Shown here piece after piece: positions 6,364-8,968 of a stretch of 8,968 bases of DNA (the stretch's first letter is position 1; each line of letters begins with the position of its first letter). A model generated the notes under the pieces. It saw nothing but the letters and a program-made list of their open reading frames with translations, had not been told where the DNA came from and made no database searches. Origin of the DNA: Candidatus Dojkabacteria bacterium CG_4_10_14_0_2_um_filter_Dojkabacteria_WS6_41_15 (GTDB lineage: Bacteria; Patescibacteriota; Dojkabacteria; GCA-002793355); the NCBI GenBank assembly GCA_002793355.1, contig PFQB01000008.1, forward strand, positions 1 through 8,968, read 5' to 3'. A program made the translations under genes and the position numbers.

Positions 6364-6990
6364 ATGATTGAGTTTATGGCAGAACAAGTAATCGATGAAA
6401 CTTTAAAGACTGACGCAAAAGTCGTTGCGGAAACAACCGAAGGCGCGAAGACAGAGGTAACCACAGAGACAGTGACCGCAACAGAAACCGTAGTCAAGCG
6501 TGAAGAAACTTCTAAAAAGAAAAAGAATCCAATTGTTATTATTCTTATGGTTCTTTTTGGACTAGTTGCCCTTTGTGCTGTCTGCGGAGTCGGTGGCTTT
6601 CTTCTCTTAAGCAAAGCTGTTCAAAACAGTCCTCAGGCAGTGGCAGTAAAGAACTTTTATACCGCGCTAGACAACGACGATAAACTTGCTGTCAAGAATC
6701 TTACTACCGATACCTTGTACAAGGATTTATACGCTCCTGCGGGCAATGGTGATACCTTAGCAAACCTGTTTAAGAACAATGTCGATAAGGTAACAGTAAC
6801 TTCCGTCGGCGATACAAACGGTACAGGAACGGTAGAATTTTCGCTAAAAGTAACCACCAACCAAGCCTTGCTAGGCAAAATCAATTATGCCGAATTACAG
6901 AAAGTCGGGGAGGTTTGGATTATCACCTACATCGGGCCGAAATCCGACTCTTCAGCAACACCAACAGAAGCTATTGATTTCTCAGACTAG
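6364..6990 (+). CDS. Single-pass membrane protein with small extracytoplasmic domain, function unknown
   Basis: I do not recognise a specific family. The 208 residues fall into three parts. Residues 1-50 are an acidic, Thr/Glu/Val-rich low-complexity segment (for example TEVTTETVTATETVV). A stop-transfer cluster SKKKKNP precedes one membrane helix at about 56-83, which contains two Cys (CAVCGVGG). Residues 88-192 form a small domain that begins QAVAVKNFYTALDNDDKLAVKNLTTD and ends VGEVWIITYIGP. That pattern (a helix 'FY.AL...D...A..L', then strands ending in a Trp strand) resembles NTF2-like / DUF4878-type extracytoplasmic domains. The positive cluster before the helix suggests N-in topology. 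An in-frame ATG at 6376 (MAEQVIDE) is an equally plausible start; neither has a clear Shine-Dalgarno. No lipobox is seen. The tail is Ser/Thr/Asp-rich. The gene is probably monocistronic, since argS has its own promoter and leader. Confidence 0.75.
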   Translation: MIEFMAEQVIDETLKTDAKVVAETTEGAKTEVTTETVTATETVVKREETSKKKKNPIVIILMVLFGLVALCAVCGVGGFLLLSKAVQNSPQAVAVKNFYTALDNDDKLAVKNLTTDTLYKDLYAPAGNGDTLANLFKNNVDKVTVTSVGDTNGTGTVEFSLKVTTNQALLGKINYAELQKVGEVWIITYIGPKSDSSATPTEAIDFSD

Positions 6991-7043
6991 TCCTGTATCC
7001 TTAAATCAAGGCACCTTGCTGCTGGTAATTTGCCTCGATTGTT

Positions 7044-7052
7044 TGCTATAAT
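7044..7052 (+). promoter_or_regulatory. Promoter of argS (extended -10)
   Basis: TGCTATAAT is a perfect TATAAT (7047-7052) preceded by the TGn extension. The start point would be near 7059, right at the 5' edge of the leader's first helix. No good -35 lies at 16-18 bases; TTGCCT at 7030-7035 is too close. The position fits the start of the T-box leader well. Confidence 0.7.
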
Positions 7053-7072
7053 CCCTTATTCTTGTTGATGAA

Positions 7073-7086
7073 CGAGCTCGCACTCG
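7073..7086 (+). promoter_or_regulatory. Candidate specifier hairpin of the T-box (CGC, Arg)
   Basis: CGAG (7073-7076) pairs with CTCG (7083-7086), closing a six-base loop CTCGCA. The loop shows CGC, an arginine codon, at 7079-7081, followed by A, the base often seen after a specifier. A GATGAA segment lies just 5' and GGGAGA just 3', giving possible tandem G-A pairs of the kink-turn kind. The terminal-loop position would match ultrashort Stem I leaders. Other Arg triplets in the leader (AGA 7145-7147; CGC 7138-7140) are rival candidates. Confidence 0.4.
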
Positions 7087-7192
7087 GGAGACTAGGGGGT
7101 AAACAGCGGCGGCACTAAATGCTACGCTTAAAGCCGCCGCAGCCAGATACTGCAAGAATATTACTCTATAAAGTGCCTTCTTTTCGAAGGAA

Positions 7193-7224
7193 CTATGGTG
7201 GTACCACGGGGCTCCCGTCCATAG
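7193..7224 (+). promoter_or_regulatory. T-box antisequestrator helix (tRNA-bound state)
   Basis: Helix A1 is CTATGG (7193-7198) with CCATAG (7219-7224). Helix A2 is ACGGG (7206-7210) with CCCGT (7214-7218). Between them on the 5' side is an exact seven-base bulge TGGTACC (7199-7205), the site that pairs with the tRNA 3' end. This is the standard T-box antiterminator architecture, with the usual G-U closing pair of A2 replaced by A-U. Confidence 0.85.
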
Positions 7225-7253
7225 GTAACTAAGGTTTTATAACCATACCTATG
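7220..7253 (+). promoter_or_regulatory. Sequestrator hairpin covering the argS start codon
   Basis: CATAGGTA (7220-7227) pairs perfectly over 8 bp with TACCTATG (7246-7253), whose last three bases are the argS ATG. Inside it, GGTT (7233-7236) pairs with AACC (7241-7244), hiding the only Shine-Dalgarno-like AAGG (7231-7234). Bases 7220-7224 are also needed for antisequestrator helix A1, so the two structures exclude each other. AAGG lies 16 bases from the ATG, unusually far, so access to the start codon itself may be the main control point. Confidence 0.75.
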
Positions 7254-8957
7254 ATAGAACAGATAAAAATAGAAGTTCGACAAGCAGTAAAAGAGCTACA
7301 CTCCCTCGAAGATATTTCATTTTCAGTTGATTTCCCTTCGGATATGCAATTTGGCGACTATGCATGTAACGTTGCCATGATACTGGCAAAACAACTTAAG
7401 AAAAACCCAAAAGACATTGCAAACGACCTTACCGGGTATATTAAAGTGCATTCTCCCCAAAACTTTACAAGTACATTTAGTAAAATCGAAACAGTCGGGG
7501 GTTTCATAAATTTTACCGTATCGAGCCTAAGTCTGTGGAACATCGTGCAACAAAGGCAGAAGGCCGTTCTGACCAGCAGTGGTAAGGGCAAGAAAATTAC
7601 TGTCGAATACGGACAACCAAACACTCATAAGTTGCCACATATAGGCCATTTGTTTTCCTACCTTGTGGGCGAGAGTCTCGCTAGATTATTAGAGAGTACC
7701 GGAAACACCGTTACGCGAGCAAACTACCAAGGCGACATCGGTCCTCACGTCAGTAAATCCTTGTATGGTTACATTCAAGTTGGGCAGCCAAAACCAGAAA
7801 CATTGTTGGAAAAGGTGCAATTACTCCAAAAATGCTACCAAGAGGGAACTAAAGCTTACGAAGAAGACCCGCTCGCTAAAGAGACCATTGACGCAATAAC
7901 CAAGAAACTTTATACAAAAGACCCGGAAATTTTCGAAATGTGGAAAGAAACACGACAATGGAGCATAGACTACTATTTTGCACTTGAGAAACGCCTGAAT
8001 GTACAGCAGACCTACCATTACATGGAAAGCGAAATCTGGAACATCGGAAAAGAAATCGTAGAAAAAAACATTGGTACAATCTTCGAAAGTAGTGATGGAG
8101 CCATCATTTTTGCTGGCGAAAAATACGGATTGCACACAAGAGTATTTTTGACAAAGAATAACACCCCAACCTACGAGGCCAAAGACATGGGCCTAAATAT
8201 CCAAAAATATCAAGATTTGCCCTACGACTTAAATTTAATAACAACAGCAAGCGAACAAAATGCCTATTTTGACGTCATGATTAAAGCGCTAGAGCTTTGT
8301 TGGCCAGAATTGGTCGGTAAAACAAAACATATTGGTTTTGGAATGGTTTCCATGTCTACCGGCAAAATGAGTTCCAGAACGGGCCAAATCTTGAGCGCAG
8401 TAGACCTTATCGAAGCAGTTAAGCAACGAGTTGTTGAGGTTATGAAAGATAGAGAAGGACTTACTGCTGAGGAAAAAGAAAGCATAACTGAAAAAGTGAC
8501 CATGGGGGCGATAAAATTTGCATTTCTAAGGCAAAATGTTTTACAAAATATGAAGTTTGACCTCGAAGAATCAATCAAATTTGAAGGAAGATCTGGACCA
8601 TATCTTCAATATACCTATGCAAGAATTCAAAGCATTTTAAAACAATTAGATTTACCCGAGGCAACCAGTAAAGATGGAGAGCAACTAACAAAGCAAGAAG
8701 AACTCTATTTAATGAGGTGGATTACTCGATTCCCGTCAATACTTTCGCAAGCAGCGGAAGCGTTATCTCCCCATATTATTGCAGAGTTTGTGTACCAATC
8801 TGCACAGCTCTTTAACAGTTTCTATGCACAGTGCCCCATTAATGCAGAAAAAAACAAGGAGCTACAACGGGCAAGAAGAACGCTTGCAGTTAAGACAGCT
8901 GCCGTCATAAAAGAAGGTTTGGGATTATTAGGCATCGAAGTAGTAGCGAAAATGTAA
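7251..8957 (+). CDS. argS: Arginyl-tRNA synthetase (class I)
   Basis: ArgRS ligates arginine to tRNA-Arg in the cytoplasm, and unlike most class I synthetases it needs tRNA bound to activate the amino acid. The 568-residue protein has the family's normal length and order. An N-terminal Add-1 domain covers about 1-105, ending GGFINFTVS. The Rossmann catalytic domain carries HIGH as H130-I-G-H133, preceded by VEYGQPNTHK and followed by NYQGDIGPHV. The KMSKS loop reads K372-M-S-S-R376-TGQ. The DALR anticodon-binding helical domain begins near residue 440 (SGPYLQYTYARIQSIL) and runs to the end, including FNSFYAQCPI. ATG 7251 is the only reasonable start and is the one embedded in the T-box sequestrator. 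The gene is preceded by its own promoter and leader. Only 11 bases follow its TAA, too few to show a terminator or next gene. Confidence 0.97.
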   Translation: MIEQIKIEVRQAVKELHSLEDISFSVDFPSDMQFGDYACNVAMILAKQLKKNPKDIANDLTGYIKVHSPQNFTSTFSKIETVGGFINFTVSSLSLWNIVQQRQKAVLTSSGKGKKITVEYGQPNTHKLPHIGHLFSYLVGESLARLLESTGNTVTRANYQGDIGPHVSKSLYGYIQVGQPKPETLLEKVQLLQKCYQEGTKAYEEDPLAKETIDAITKKLYTKDPEIFEMWKETRQWSIDYYFALEKRLNVQQTYHYMESEIWNIGKEIVEKNIGTIFESSDGAIIFAGEKYGLHTRVFLTKNNTPTYEAKDMGLNIQKYQDLPYDLNLITTASEQNAYFDVMIKALELCWPELVGKTKHIGFGMVSMSTGKMSSRTGQILSAVDLIEAVKQRVVEVMKDREGLTAEEKESITEKVTMGAIKFAFLRQNVLQNMKFDLEESIKFEGRSGPYLQYTYARIQSILKQLDLPEATSKDGEQLTKQEELYLMRWITRFPSILSQAAEALSPHIIAEFVYQSAQLFNSFYAQCPINAEKNKELQRARRTLAVKTAAVIKEGLGLLGIEVVAKM

Positions 8958-8968
8958 GCATAGTATAA

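Larger units (their letters stand above)
7057..7250 (+). promoter_or_regulatory. T-box riboswitch leader of argS, probably translational
   Basis: An untranslated leader of about 190 bases before the arginyl-tRNA synthetase gene. The T-box core at 7195-7208 (ATGGTGGTACCACG) matches the consensus AGGGTGGNACCGCG at 12 of 14 positions, and CGTCC follows at 7216-7220. T-box RNAs sense uncharged tRNA by pairing a specifier codon with the anticodon and the UGGN bulge with the tRNA's NCCA end. UGGU here predicts a discriminator base A73. Other helices: 7057-7064 with 7153-7160 (8 bp, perfect), 7106-7113 with 7133-7140 (8 bp, all G-C), a small hairpin 7073-7086, and a Stem III-like CCTTC/GAAGG hairpin 7176-7190. 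No T-run follows the core; instead the downstream alternative hairpin covers the start codon. Control is therefore expected at translation initiation. The exact Stem I fold is uncertain. Confidence 0.88.

Noticed and set aside
6279..6614. A 111-residue open frame on the minus strand opposite the membrane-protein gene
   Set aside because: It is antisense to a convincing gene, has a Thr/Val/Ser composition that mirrors the low-complexity region on the other strand, and crosses the divergent promoter region.
7009..7035. AGGCA (7009-7013) and TGCCT (7031-7035) as a terminator for the membrane-protein gene
   Set aside because: Only 5 bp with a 17-base loop and no T-run after it. It may still end the transcript, but the sequence does not support a call.
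7821..8135. A 104-residue minus-strand frame inside argS
   Set aside because: Phe/Cys-rich antisense reading of a conserved synthetase; no recognisable protein features.
1..8968. CRISPR array, insertion sequence, tRNA or rRNA genes
   Set aside because: No regularly spaced repeats, transposase-like proteins or tRNA cloverleaf with CCA-type end were seen on either strand.

Overview
The window looks like part of a small, gene-dense bacterial genome, most likely a Candidate Phyla Radiation (Patescibacteria) member. That assignment is inferred. The reasons are that almost every gene overlaps or abuts its neighbour, TsaB and RecO are unusually short, no operon-internal spacer is longer than a few bases, and there is a single-pass acidic/Thr-rich membrane protein with a small extracytoplasmic domain. 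TGA is used as a stop (glycosyltransferase, one acetyltransferase, tsaD), so the UGA=Gly code of Gracilibacteria/Absconditabacteria does not apply.

Layout. (1) Bases 1-2536, plus strand: the 3' end of tsaE, then tsaB, a GT4 glycosyltransferase and recO, all overlapping or touching. (2) Bases 2505-6282, minus strand: tsaD, two tandem paralogous GNAT acetyltransferases and an MFS transporter, again overlapping or 4 bases apart. The two operons converge and their last genes overlap tail to tail by 32 bases. (3) Bases 6283-6363: a short divergent intergenic region with a perfect 12-bp inverted repeat, a candidate promoter on each strand, and a tsaD promoter placed so that its transcript would be leaderless. 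(4) Bases 6364-6990, plus strand: a single-pass membrane protein. (5) Bases 6991-7250: an argS promoter and a T-box riboswitch leader. (6) Bases 7251-8957: argS, complete.

Functional logic. tsaE, tsaB and tsaD are three of the four core genes for the tRNA modification t6A (threonylcarbamoyladenosine 37), and they sit in two convergent operons. argS charges tRNA-Arg and appears to be controlled by uncharged tRNA through a T-box, so translation is the main theme. The rest is recombinational repair (recO), envelope glycan synthesis (GT4), a probable small-molecule acetylation/transport set (two GNATs plus MFS), and one envelope protein of unknown function.

The most notable element is the argS leader. 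It has a near-consensus T-box bulge, a complete antisequestrator helix, and a mutually exclusive hairpin that pairs directly with the argS start codon. There is no U-tract terminator, so it reads as a translational T-box. A small upstream hairpin displays an Arg codon (CGC) followed by A in its terminal loop, which resembles the ultrashort Stem I design known from actinobacterial ileS leaders.
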